From Erythrobacter donghaensis (lineage in GTDB: Bacteria > Pseudomonadota > Alphaproteobacteria > Sphingomonadales > Sphingomonadaceae): a DNA stretch of 64,000 nucleotides. Below, one piece after another: positions 38,001-46,046 of this stretch. Made by a program: the position numbers and the translations under genes. How positions within the stretch are numbered: the stretch's first letter is position 1; each line of letters starts with the position of its first letter. The stretch spans positions 434,001 through 498,000 of the forward strand of contig NZ_MUYG01000011.1 in NCBI RefSeq assembly GCF_002155425.1, read 5' to 3'. The notes below the pieces were generated by a model that saw only the letters and a list, made by a program, of their open reading frames with translations, was not told where the DNA came from and did not search any database.

Positions 38001-38551
38001 TCCGCGGTCCGGCCAACTTCGAGGACAACGGCAAGATCAAGGGCTTCGAGCTGGCCTACCAGCAGACCTACGACTTCCTGCCCAAGCCGCTCGATGGCCT
38101 GGGGATCGCGGCCAACTACACCTATATCGAGAGCAAGGGGCTGCCGAACACCTTCCTCAACACCGGAGAGCCGGTCGACCAGTCCACCGTGCCGCCGGGC
38201 AACCTCCCGCTCGAGCAGCTGTCGAAGCACAACGTCAATGCGACGGTGTTCTACGAAAAGGGGCCGATCAGCATGCGTGCCGCCTACAACTGGCGCTCGC
38301 GCTTCCTGCTGACCCCGGCGGACGTGATCTTCCCGTACTATTCGATCTTCAACGAATCGACCGGGCAGCTCGATGCGTCGATCTTCTTCAACGTCACCGA
38401 CCAGATCCGTGTCGGGGTGCAGGGGGTGAACCTGCTCAACGAGGTGACCCGCACCACGCAGGCCTATACCGGCGATCCGGACGTGCTGGCTCCACGCTCG
38501 TTCTTCATGAACGACCGGCGCTTCTCTTTCATCGTCAGAGGCAACTTCTAA
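35072..38551 (+). CDS. TonB-dependent receptor, probable xylo-oligosaccharide uptake
   Basis: 1159 residues from the ATG at 35072, preceded by GGGGAGGGA. A long signal peptide (GASVLVVSSALSGQLAAAQ), an acidic stretch, then the TonB-box-like NEILVTGLRASLANAQNLKK and a plug domain with ALPDRSVTEALQRVPGIAI. The rest is a 22-strand-type barrel ending in Phe (FSFIVRGNF). It belongs to the large carbohydrate-receptor type seen in Caulobacter and sphingomonads. Its place in the xylan regulon points to xylo-oligosaccharides as cargo; that is inference. A strong terminator follows. Confidence 0.93.
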   Translation: MRIAMQHRVVQAGGQSGWLKGALRAGASVLVVSSALSGQLAAAQDAEQPDPDVEDAAPAEDANVNEILVTGLRASLANAQNLKKNSDTVVDAITAQDIGALPDRSVTEALQRVPGIAINRFAGSNDPDHFSVEGSGVVIRGLNFVRSEFNGRTAFSSGVGGQALNFADVPAELLGSVVISKNSTAEMIEGGLAGTVNLNTRKPFDNNGLKIAFSAEANYGDFRKEWTPTLSGLISNTWDTDKGRFGLLASASYSRIKSRADGLQVANYQTRDGQLVNAANTDGVLVCRNPLPSSVDNFTLPPGGSLCGNFGAAGADGFADYAASRVAPVGGQFRTQEFDRERNGLAVSAQFESIDEKTVITAEFIRSASTNKWGEYTYETAPDQAEYNTYPIGCQQNGNGPNVINPGGALGDPTARAQCPVGGFTDYIYNDTGLFQSGYIVNANNGWRGPVNNFDPRPAGIDGDGNAFGGGSPFVPIGGLQQSLARRQVDDRITNEDYSLNLKTELTDRLSLRLDAQYATSRKQNLDFSVFGSIFADQELDISGDLPVIVPRKPQFLGYNWSTPSDALGSATEEQYFSDPRFQFWRAAMDHIEDSTGKQYAFQADMAYEFDDDSFIRRAKWGARYQDRDQTVRYTTYNWGMLSEVWSGSRPTNFADTPAELSERYEFPNFFRGQVAGPPGGFYYSGDLIGDYEGAIADFQSVQDVSRTFGSSPNWVPLSGRQGAIAGTPYLREDIQPLTQQDAAAYLQLDFGADDIFGSSMRISGNIGVRYVDTRVRSEGFLGVPSQQALGINQPFFNVVNPNTGEIITPGRCEAGVPDGAPPGTPPTTPGGVCNLGPQGYADLQQFAGTGTADGGQRSVADTNYDFWLPSFNLKLGVTEDVIFRFAASKVLTRPDNANIRNFLNIGLEGSELTATAGNPFLRPATAWQFDLTAEWYFDTVGSLTFNAFYKDVKDFFFQDIFSRQITSNGITKEVLVRGPANFEDNGKIKGFELAYQQTYDFLPKPLDGLGIAANYTYIESKGLPNTFLNTGEPVDQSTVPPGNLPLEQLSKHNVNATVFYEKGPISMRAAYNWRSRFLLTPADVIFPYYSIFNESTGQLDASIFFNVTDQIRVGVQGVNLLNEVTRTTQAYTGDPDVLAPRSFFMNDRRFSFIVRGNF

Positions 38552-38591
38552 CCTGCGAGCCGACCTCTCCCGGCGCATGGGCTCCCCAGGG

Positions 38592-38626
38592 AAAGGGCTC
38601 TCCTGCTTCGGTCGGAGGGCCCTTTT
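38592..38626 (+). terminator. Rho-independent terminator of the TonB receptor gene
   Basis: A 12-bp stem (AAAGGGCTCTCC with GGAGGGCCCTTT, one G-U) around TGCTTCGGTC, ending in TTTT. It lies about 40 bp past the receptor stop. Confidence 0.8.
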
Positions 38627-38656
38627 CCGTTGCGGGGCGGGCAGGGAGTGAGGCAC

Positions 38657-38687
38657 AAAAAAGGGCCCGGGCATCGCTGCCCGGGCC
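38657..38687 (-). terminator. Rho-independent terminator of the xylanase operon
   Basis: On the minus strand a perfect 10-bp stem (GGCCCGGGCA with TGCCCGGGCC, loop GCGA) is followed by CTTTTTT. It lies 27 bp past the xylanase stop and ends the leftward GH3-GH3-GH10 operon. Confidence 0.88.
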
Positions 38688-38713
38688 ACAAGAGGCGCTA
38701 GCCGGCGCGAGGA

Positions 38714-39934
38714 TCAGCCGGCAGCAGCCATGACATTGGCCAGCGCCGTGCGAAGCGGCTTGGCGCGGTATTGGGAATCATAGGGTGTGCCGCGCACTTC
38801 CTGCCCGTCGGCGCGCTTCGCGGGATCGAAGCCCTGCAACCAGTTGAACCGGTCAACCATGCCCCAGGCGAGCACATCGCCCAGATGCGCGTTGTATTCG
38901 AGCATCAGTTCGAAATAGCGCCGCGCGAAGTCCGCCACCTTCTCGTCGCGCTGGGCGATGTTGGCGGGGAGCGCCTTGTCCTTCACGTCGAATTCGGTGA
39001 TCAGCAGGCGGTAGCCCATGCCGGTCACTTCATCGAGGAAGGCGCGCCATTCGCGCTCCGCATAGGGCCCGACGCCATTGGCGGGATCGATCGCGAAGAT
39101 CTCGATATGCGACTGGATCCCCAGCGCATCGACCGGGGTGCCGCGCTTCCTGAGGCCTTCCAGCAGGCGCAGCACGTCCGCGCAGTGGCGCTGATGCTGC
39201 GGCTCCCAGCTCATGTAGTCGTTGTAGACCAGCTGCGCGTCCGGCAGTTCGGCGCGCGCGGTGTGGAAGGCGAGGTCGAGCACGGCTTCGGGGCTGCCCA
39301 TCGCGCGGCTCATGCTGGTCTCGATCGGGGCGTTGCGATCATGGTCGATCGCCTCATTGACCACGTCGTAAGAGGTTATCACGCCCTTGTAGCGGCGGGT
39401 GACGGTCTGGATATGCTCGGTCAGCAGGCGCTCGGCCTCCTGCACCGGATTGGCGCCATAGTCATAGGTGTTGAGCCAGTTGGGGAACCACTGCGGGCGG
39501 TGCCACAGCAGGGTGTGGCCGCGCACCGCCACCCCTTCGCGCTGCGCCCAGCCGACGATCTCGTCCATCCGGTCGAAATTGTAGGCGGTGGGCGAGGGGC
39601 GGACGGCCTGCCACTTCATCTCGTTCTCGGGCACGACGATGCCGCACTCGCCCTTGACGATGGCGGTGTAGGCCGGGTTCTGGACCGACCCGGCATTGGT
39701 GTTGCCCGGGGTCGAAGCAATGGCGCTGCCGAACTTGCGCCCACCGCGCGCGGCGATGGTGTTGAGGCCGGGCTGCGGCACGCCTGTGGGGCCGGCGCTG
39801 GGCGGGGGCGGGGGAGGGCTGGCGACGGGTGCGGGCGTCGTCCCCGACGATCCGCCGCCGCAGCCGACCAGCGGCAATGCGGCGATCCCGGCGAGCGCGG
39901 CGCGGCGCGAGAGGGTGAAGGTCTTGGGGTCCAT
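38714..39934 (-). CDS. GH10 endo-1,4-beta-xylanase, lipoprotein
   Basis: 406 residues from the ATG one base after the stop of the upstream GH3 gene. The N-terminus SRRAALAGIAALPLVGC combines a twin-Arg pair with a lipobox (Cys25), so a Tat-exported lipoprotein is likely. A Pro-rich linker (about 35-55) leads to a GH10 barrel: VPENEMKWQAV, HTLLWHRPQWFPNW, acid/base Glu194 in YDVVNEAIDHD and nucleophile Glu314 in RLLITEFDVKD. It cleaves the xylan backbone at the cell surface or in the periplasm. It is the last gene of its operon. Confidence 0.94.
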   Translation of the reverse strand: MDPKTFTLSRRAALAGIAALPLVGCGGGSSGTTPAPVASPPPPPPSAGPTGVPQPGLNTIAARGGRKFGSAIASTPGNTNAGSVQNPAYTAIVKGECGIVVPENEMKWQAVRPSPTAYNFDRMDEIVGWAQREGVAVRGHTLLWHRPQWFPNWLNTYDYGANPVQEAERLLTEHIQTVTRRYKGVITSYDVVNEAIDHDRNAPIETSMSRAMGSPEAVLDLAFHTARAELPDAQLVYNDYMSWEPQHQRHCADVLRLLEGLRKRGTPVDALGIQSHIEIFAIDPANGVGPYAEREWRAFLDEVTGMGYRLLITEFDVKDKALPANIAQRDEKVADFARRYFELMLEYNAHLGDVLAWGMVDRFNWLQGFDPAKRADGQEVRGTPYDSQYRAKPLRTALANVMAAAG

Positions 39935-39935
39935 G

Positions 39936-42323
39936 TCAGATGATCTCCACGTCGAGCGGGGCAAGGCTGGCCGAGCTGCTCCCCGCCCACAGCCGCAATG
40001 GGCCGGGCGGATTGGTCTCGGTGAGGGTGTCGTCCCACACCGCCAGATGGCGTGCGGGGATGGTGAAGGTGAGGGTGCGGCTCTCGCCCGGCTGGAGCGT
40101 GACGCGCTGGAAGCCCTTCAGCTCCAGCACCGGGCGCGTGACCGACAGGCCGGTGCGGGTGATGTAGAGCTGCACCACCTCGTCGCCGCTGCGCGCGCCG
40201 GTGTTGGTGACCGTGACTTCGGCGCGGACATCCTCCTCACGGCCAAAGCGCGGCTTGGCGGTGCGCGGGGCGGAGATGGCGAAGCTAGTGTAGCTGAGCC
40301 CATGGCCGAAGGGGAACAGCGGGGCCGCGTCGTCGAACAGATAGCCGCGCCGCGCGGAGGGCTTGTGGTTGTAGAACAGCGGGATCTGGCCGGTATTGCG
40401 CACCACGCTGACGGGCAGCTTCGCGCCGGGGTTGATGTCCCCCAGCAGCGCCTCGGCGACGGCCTGTCCGCCTTCCTGCCCCGGATACCAGCATTCCAGC
40501 ACGGCATCGGCCTTGGCGACCACGTTGGGCCAGCTGGGCGGGCGGCCATTGTAGGCGGCGACAATCAGCGGCTTGCCCAGCGCCGCCAGCGCATCGACCA
40601 GTTCGTTTTGTTCGCCGATGATGTCGATCCCGGTGCGGTCACCGAGGTGGTTCTTGGCAAAGCCCTCGCGGCTGGTCTGCTCGGTGTCGCCGATTGCGAG
40701 GATGATCGTGTCGGCACCGCGTGCGACCTCCACCGCCTGCGCGATCAGCCGCAGGTTCTCGGCACGGTCGGCGAGCGTGATCTCGTCGGCCGAACGGTCT
40801 TCGCTGGTGGTGATGAACACGCCTTGCGCGGTGATGAAGTCGGCCTCCGGTGCGACCATGCGCAGCCCTTCGATCAGGCTGACGGTCTGGTTGGGCACGC
40901 TCGAATAGCCGCCAAGGCGGGCGATGGCATGGTTGGGGCCGATCACCGCGACGCGGCCCATCGTGGCCCGGTTCAGCGGCAGCGCACCGTTATTGGTAAG
41001 CAAGCACACGCCCTTGCGCGCCGCCTCTAGCGCCAGCGCGCGGGCCTCGTTGTTGCCGGTGATGCGTTCCGCCAACGCGGCATCGCCATAGGGGTTCTCA
41101 AACAGCCCGCAGCGGAACTTGAGGGCGAGCATTTGCGCGCAGGCGGTGTCGACAAGGCTCTGCGGGATGCGGCCCGCGCGCACGGCATCAGGCAGGGTGG
41201 CGAAGGCCAGCCCCTCGGGCAGTTCGCTGTCCACACCCGCCAGCAGCGCCTGATGCGCCGCATCCTCCAGATCGCGCGCGACATGGTGCAGCGTCGCCAA
41301 CTCGTGCACGCCGCCGTAATCGCTGGCGATGATCCCGTCGAAGCCCCATTCTCCGCGCAGCACCTCGCCCAGCAGCCAGACATTGGCGTGGGAGGGCACC
41401 CCATCGATCTCGTTGTAGCTCGGCATCACCGCGCCGACAGAACAGCGCTGCACGACCTCGCGGAACGGGGGGAAGAAATTCTCGCGCAGCTCGCGCTCGG
41501 AAATCTGCGCGGGCGCAACATTGTTGCCGCTTTCCGGCTGACCGTGACCGGTCATGTGCTTGAGCGTTGCGAAGACCTTGCCATCGCCAAGGCGTTCGAA
41601 CTTGCCCGGCCCTTGCAGACCCTCGACTGCCGCGACCGCCATTTCGGCGGCAAGGTAGGGGTCTTCGCCCCAGGTCTCCTCGATCCGCCCCCAGCGCGGA
41701 TCGCGCACGATATCGACCACGGGCGAAAGCACCAGCGGCACGCCGCGCGCGCGCACCTCGCGGGCGATCTGGCCTTGCACCCGGCGCATCAGATCGGTGT
41801 CGAAACTGCCCGCGAGCGCTATCGCCTGCGGGAACATAGTGGCCTCGGTCGCCATGTAGCCGTGGAGCGATTCCTCGTGCAGCAGCACGGGGATGCCGAG
41901 GCGGGTGTCCTCCAGCGCCCAGCGTTGCAGCGCGTTGATAAACGCCACGGTTTCGGCAGGGGTGCGCCAGCGCGCCGCCGTGCCGCCCGCCGCGCCGGTG
42001 ATGCCGGGCACGCCGCGCTTGTCGCTGGGGCGGGTGACGTGGCCGATCCCGTCGGGGAAGGCGGCGCTGGCCTTTTTCGGATTGAAGGCCAGATCGTCGA
42101 TCATGTCACCCTTCGCCGCCCATGCGGTGCGGATCTGCGCGACCTTCTCCTCCAGCGTCATGCGCGCCATCAGGTCGGCGACCCGCAGCGGGATGGGGGC
42201 GGCGGCGTCCTTGTAGATCAGGCGATCCTGTGCCGCCCATGCCGCCGGGCCCGATCCCAGCGCCAGCGCAGCGAGGCTGCCACCCGCCATCAGGCGCAGC
42301 GCATGACGGCGGGAGAGGTTCAC
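39936..42323 (-). CDS. GH3 beta-xylosidase/beta-glucosidase A
   Basis: 795 residues from a GTG at 42323 that overlaps the upstream stop (GTGA); from this start the protein begins with a Tat signal, LSRRHALRLMAGGSLAALAL, cut near AWA-A. GH3 N-terminal barrel with LMARMTLEEKVAQI, HMTGHGQPESG and the nucleophile Asp in IIASDYGG, then the alpha/beta sandwich and a fibronectin-type end (LELKGFQRVTLQPGESRTL). It would release xylose from xylo-oligosaccharides in the periplasm. It is a close paralogue of the next gene. Exact specificity within GH3 is uncertain. Confidence 0.9.
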   Translation of the reverse strand: MNLSRRHALRLMAGGSLAALALGSGPAAWAAQDRLIYKDAAAPIPLRVADLMARMTLEEKVAQIRTAWAAKGDMIDDLAFNPKKASAAFPDGIGHVTRPSDKRGVPGITGAAGGTAARWRTPAETVAFINALQRWALEDTRLGIPVLLHEESLHGYMATEATMFPQAIALAGSFDTDLMRRVQGQIAREVRARGVPLVLSPVVDIVRDPRWGRIEETWGEDPYLAAEMAVAAVEGLQGPGKFERLGDGKVFATLKHMTGHGQPESGNNVAPAQISERELRENFFPPFREVVQRCSVGAVMPSYNEIDGVPSHANVWLLGEVLRGEWGFDGIIASDYGGVHELATLHHVARDLEDAAHQALLAGVDSELPEGLAFATLPDAVRAGRIPQSLVDTACAQMLALKFRCGLFENPYGDAALAERITGNNEARALALEAARKGVCLLTNNGALPLNRATMGRVAVIGPNHAIARLGGYSSVPNQTVSLIEGLRMVAPEADFITAQGVFITTSEDRSADEITLADRAENLRLIAQAVEVARGADTIILAIGDTEQTSREGFAKNHLGDRTGIDIIGEQNELVDALAALGKPLIVAAYNGRPPSWPNVVAKADAVLECWYPGQEGGQAVAEALLGDINPGAKLPVSVVRNTGQIPLFYNHKPSARRGYLFDDAAPLFPFGHGLSYTSFAISAPRTAKPRFGREEDVRAEVTVTNTGARSGDEVVQLYITRTGLSVTRPVLELKGFQRVTLQPGESRTLTFTIPARHLAVWDDTLTETNPPGPLRLWAGSSSASLAPLDVEII

Positions 42324-44728
42324 TCCGCCACCGTCAGCGTTACGCTCTGCACCTCCGCCGAGTTCGCGCCGCTCATGATCGTGAAGGTGCCGGGCTCGGT
42401 GACCTGCTTCATGTCGGTGTTCCACAGCATGAAGGCATCGGGGCGCAGGGTGACGGCGACATTGCGCGTCTCGCCGGGGGCGAGGGTGACGCGGCTAAAG
42501 CCCGCCAGCTCCTTCACCGGGCGCGTAACCGAGCTGATGTCGTCGCGCAGGTAAACCTGCACCACCTCATCGCCCGCGCGCTTTCCGGTGTTGGTCACGG
42601 GCACCGTTACGGTCACGCCTTCGCCGGGCCGGATCGTCGCCTTCGACAGCTGCGGCGCGCCGAGCTGGAAGGTTGTGTAGCTGAGCCCGTATCCGAAGGG
42701 GAACAGCGGCGCGGTCGTGTCGAACAGATACCCGCGCCGCGCGCTCGGCTTGTGGTTGTAGAACATCGGCAGCTGCCCGACATTGCGCGCCACCGTCACC
42801 GGCAGCTTGCCGCCGGGGTTGACTGTGCCGAGCAGCGCATCGGCAATCGCGGTGCCCTGCTGTTCGCCCGCATACCACGTCTCAAGGATCGCATCGGCCT
42901 CGGCGGCAATGGTCGGATAGCTCGGCGGGCGGCCATTGACGAGCACCACCACCACGGGCTTGCCCAAGGCCTTCATCGCAGCGAACAGCTCGTTCTGCTC
43001 GCCGACGAGATCGAGGCTGGTGCGGTCGCCGAGGTGCCCGGTGGCCCAGCCTTCGCGGCTGGTCTTCTCGGTGTCGCCAATGAAGAGCACGATGGTGTCG
43101 GCACCCTTCGCCACCTCGACGGCCTGAGCGATGCGTCGGCGGTTTTCTTCCGGGTCGGCGAGTTCGACCGGATCGTCCCACCAGTCGCTGTCGCCCTTGA
43201 CGATGTCGACGCCCATCGCGTGGACGATGTTCGCCCGGTTGCCGACTGCGGCGCGAAGGCCCGCGAGCGGGGTGACGCTGGTGCGCGGTTCGCCGTAATA
43301 GCCGCCCAGCCGCGCCACATCGGCATTGGGGCCGATCACCGCGATGGTGGGCGTCTTGCCGCCAGCCTTCTCAGGCACCGCCAGCGGCAGCGCGCCGTTG
43401 TTCTTGAGCAGCACCAGCGACTTTTCCGCCGCCTTCCGCGCCAGCGCCACGCCCTCGGCTCCATTGGAGGTCTTGGCCTTGGCGAGATCGGGCCAGGGAT
43501 TGTCGAACAGCCCGGCGTTGAACTTGCTGGTCAGCATCCGGCGCACCGCCGTGTCGATCGCCGCCTGCGATACGCGGCCTTCGCGCACGCTTGTGGCGAG
43601 ATCCTTGAAGCCTGCGCCTTCCGGCAGGTCGACATCGACCCCGGCCAGCAGCGCGATCTCGCCCGCGCGGGCATTGTCGGGCGCGATGTTGTGGAGGCGC
43701 GCCATGTCTTCGATCGCATAGTAATCGGACACAACCGCGCCGCGGTAGCCCCACTCCCCGCGCAGCACGTCTTCCAGCAGCCAGCGGTTGGCGTGGGAGG
43801 GCACGCCGTCGATCTCGTTATAGCTCGCCATCACCGCGTCGATCTTGGTGCGCTTCACCACCTGTTCGAAGGGCGGGAAGAAGGCTTCGCGCAGCGTGCG
43901 CTCGCTGATCTGGGCGGGGCCCACGTTGGTGCCGCTTTCGGGCTGGCCGTGGCCGGTCATGTGCTTCAGCGTCGCCAGCACCTTGCCCGGCGCAAGCTTG
44001 CGCGCGGTGCCCGTGCCCATCAGCCCTTCGACCGAGGCGACTCCCATCTCGCCGACGAGGAAGGGGTCTTCGCCGAAGGTTTCCTCGATCCGCCCCCAGC
44101 GCGGATCGCGCGCGACATCCACAACGGGAGAGAGCACCGAATGCACGCCGCGCGCACTGGTCTCGTCAGCGATCAGGGCGTTGATTTCGCGCACCAGCGC
44201 CGGGTCCCATGTGCTGGCGAGGCCGATCGCCTGCGGAAAGGCGGTTGCATCCTTGGCGGCGAGGCCGTGGAGCGATTCCTCGTGGAACAGGATCGGGATG
44301 CCCAGCCGGGTGTTTTCCATCGCCCAGCGCTGCGCGTCGATCACATACTGGATCGAATCCTCGATCGAGCGGCGCTGCACGACCCGCGGGGACGAGGGCC
44401 CCAAGCGGTCGGATGGCCGCGCGATCTGGCCGATCCCGTCGGGGAACATGGCCGAAGCCTTGGCGGGATCGAAGACATCGCCTTCGCTCTGGATCTTGGG
44501 CTTGGAGTCCCAGATGGTGATGATCTGCGCGACCTTTTCTTCCAGCGTCATGCGCGCCAGCAGGTCTTCGACGCGCTGTTCGACCGGCAGGTTGGCGTTC
44601 CAGTAGGGCGCGTCTTTCATCGCGCGCTCGACCGCGACGGTTTGCGCATGGCCCGATTCGGCAGCCACCATCCCGAATGCCGCCAGACACACGCCAGCCG
44701 CCAGCGCGGCCCGCTTGATCCCTCTCAT
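42320..44728 (-). CDS. GH3 beta-xylosidase/beta-glucosidase B
   Basis: 802 residues from the ATG at 44728, preceded by GGAGAGGGA. A Sec signal (GIKRAALAAGVCLAAFGMVA, cut near GHA-Q). Same GH3 motifs as its neighbour: LLARMTLEEKVAQI, LKHMTGHGQPESG, MASYNEIDGVPSHAN and the nucleophile in VVSDYYAIEDM, with the same C-terminal type domain. The two GH3 enzymes look like a tandem duplication that now use different export routes (Sec here, Tat in A). A perfect operator lies 47 bp upstream, so this is the head of the GH3-GH3-GH10 operon. Confidence 0.92.
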   Translation of the reverse strand: MRGIKRAALAAGVCLAAFGMVAAESGHAQTVAVERAMKDAPYWNANLPVEQRVEDLLARMTLEEKVAQIITIWDSKPKIQSEGDVFDPAKASAMFPDGIGQIARPSDRLGPSSPRVVQRRSIEDSIQYVIDAQRWAMENTRLGIPILFHEESLHGLAAKDATAFPQAIGLASTWDPALVREINALIADETSARGVHSVLSPVVDVARDPRWGRIEETFGEDPFLVGEMGVASVEGLMGTGTARKLAPGKVLATLKHMTGHGQPESGTNVGPAQISERTLREAFFPPFEQVVKRTKIDAVMASYNEIDGVPSHANRWLLEDVLRGEWGYRGAVVSDYYAIEDMARLHNIAPDNARAGEIALLAGVDVDLPEGAGFKDLATSVREGRVSQAAIDTAVRRMLTSKFNAGLFDNPWPDLAKAKTSNGAEGVALARKAAEKSLVLLKNNGALPLAVPEKAGGKTPTIAVIGPNADVARLGGYYGEPRTSVTPLAGLRAAVGNRANIVHAMGVDIVKGDSDWWDDPVELADPEENRRRIAQAVEVAKGADTIVLFIGDTEKTSREGWATGHLGDRTSLDLVGEQNELFAAMKALGKPVVVVLVNGRPPSYPTIAAEADAILETWYAGEQQGTAIADALLGTVNPGGKLPVTVARNVGQLPMFYNHKPSARRGYLFDTTAPLFPFGYGLSYTTFQLGAPQLSKATIRPGEGVTVTVPVTNTGKRAGDEVVQVYLRDDISSVTRPVKELAGFSRVTLAPGETRNVAVTLRPDAFMLWNTDMKQVTEPGTFTIMSGANSAEVQSVTLTVAE

Positions 44729-44774
44729 GCTATGTCCCTCTCCCTGCACGGCCGCTTGACTGTCGCCATGTTTG

Positions 44775-44788
44775 TGGTAGCGCTACCA
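44775..44788. promoter_or_regulatory. LacI-type operator, site 3 (perfect)
   Basis: TGGTAGCGCTACCA, a perfect 14-bp palindrome and the best of the six sites. It is 47 bp before the GH3 B start and about 135 bp before the divergent LacI-family gene. A half-site (TGGTAGCGGGT) at 44852 lies nearer the regulator gene. Confidence 0.9.
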
Positions 44789-44921
44789 TGATGAGAGGGA
44801 GAGGGCTTGTCAACCGGCTTGCGATCATGGCCGCTGGGTCACAGGGGGCGATGGTAGCGGGTCTCACCGCGGCTACGAACGCGCTTGCTGACACTCGGCT
44901 CGTCGCAGTATGGCGGGTGGC

Positions 44922-46046
44922 ATGAGCACCAAGGCCGAAACCCTCGCCCCGCCCGCCACCTCCGGCCGCAAGCGCGCCGCCCGGCGCAGCAACGCCGCGC
45001 CCACCATCACCGATGTCGCCAAGGAGGCGCAATGTTCGCCGATGACGGTGAGCCGCGTGATCAACGGCGAGGAGAACGTGCGCGAGGACACCAAGCAGAA
45101 GGTCCTGGGCGCGATCGCCAAGCTCAATTACGTCCCCAACCGCGCGGCACGCTCGCTCGCGGCGGGATCGCAGCTGCGTATCGCGCTATTGTTCGACAAC
45201 CCCTCGGCCTCCTACCTCAGCGAATTCCTGATGGGCGCGCTGGAAGAAGCCAGCCGTCGCGACATCTATCTGGTGGTGCAGGCCTGCGAGAACGTGGCCG
45301 ACGCGCAGAAGGTGATCAAGAAACTGCTCGATGGCGGGATCGAAGGCTTCATCCTCCCCCCGCCGCTGTGCGACGACCAGAGCGTGCTCGATCTGATCCG
45401 CTCATCCGGCGGGATCGCGGTTGCGGTCGGGCCGGGTCGCGCGACGGGCAGCCACGGCGCGGTGCTGATCGACGAGTTTCAGGCCGCCTACGACATGACC
45501 CGGCACATCATCGGGCTGGGTCATGAACGCATCGGCTTCATCATCGGCAACCCCGATCAGGTCGCCTCGGGCCGCCGCCTGCTGGGCTATCGCTCGGCGA
45601 TGAAGGATGCCGGGCTGACCATCGACGAAGGCCTGATCGCGCAGGGCCAGTTCACTTACCGTTCGGGCATGGTCGCGGCAGAGAAGCTGCTGGGCGCTGC
45701 CAAGCCGCCGACCGCGATCTTCGCCTCGAACGACGACATGGCCGCCGCCACTGTCGCCATGGCGCACCGTCGCCATCTCGACGTGCCCAACGATATCACC
45801 GTCTGCGGCTTCGACGATACCGAGCTTGCCAGTTCGATCTGGCCCGAGCTCACCACCATCCGCCAGCCGATCCGCGAGATGACCGCCGAGGCTGTCGCCA
45901 TGATCGCGCGCGTCCACAAGCAGAAGGGCCGCACCGCGCGCGCCAAGCCCGAACAGCTGACGCTCGCCTACCAGCTGATCCGCCGCAATTCCGACGCGGG
46001 GCCCAGCCTCGCCTCCTCTTTCAGCAAACCACCCGGGAATACATGA
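44922..46046 (+). CDS. LacI family regulator of the xylan/xylose genes
   Basis: 374 residues from the ATG at 44922 (44910 is also possible; neither has a strong ribosome site). The N-terminus is basic, then the LacI helix-turn-helix TITDVAKEAQCSPMTVSRVI and the hinge LNYVPNRAARSLAAGSQ (about 55-72), followed by a periplasmic-binding-like sensor domain with ERIGFIIGNPDQVASGRRL and ICGFDDTELAS-type phrases. It most likely binds the six operators and is released by xylose or a derivative, as in Caulobacter XylR. Its end overlaps xylD (ATGA), so regulator and enzyme are co-translated. Confidence 0.9.
   Translation: MSTKAETLAPPATSGRKRAARRSNAAPTITDVAKEAQCSPMTVSRVINGEENVREDTKQKVLGAIAKLNYVPNRAARSLAAGSQLRIALLFDNPSASYLSEFLMGALEEASRRDIYLVVQACENVADAQKVIKKLLDGGIEGFILPPPLCDDQSVLDLIRSSGGIAVAVGPGRATGSHGAVLIDEFQAAYDMTRHIIGLGHERIGFIIGNPDQVASGRRLLGYRSAMKDAGLTIDEGLIAQGQFTYRSGMVAAEKLLGAAKPPTAIFASNDDMAAATVAMAHRRHLDVPNDITVCGFDDTELASSIWPELTTIRQPIREMTAEAVAMIARVHKQKGRTARAKPEQLTLAYQLIRRNSDAGPSLASSFSKPPGNT

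Noticed and set aside
42122-44791. 889-codon plus-strand frame opposite the two GH3 genes
   Set aside because: Antisense shadow frame: the GH3 genes have full catalytic motifs, signals and ribosome sites, this one has none.
44852-44862. Seventh LacI-type operator (TGGTAGCGGGT)
   Set aside because: Only the left half matches; the right half is unrelated, so it is mentioned as a half-site and not listed as an operator.
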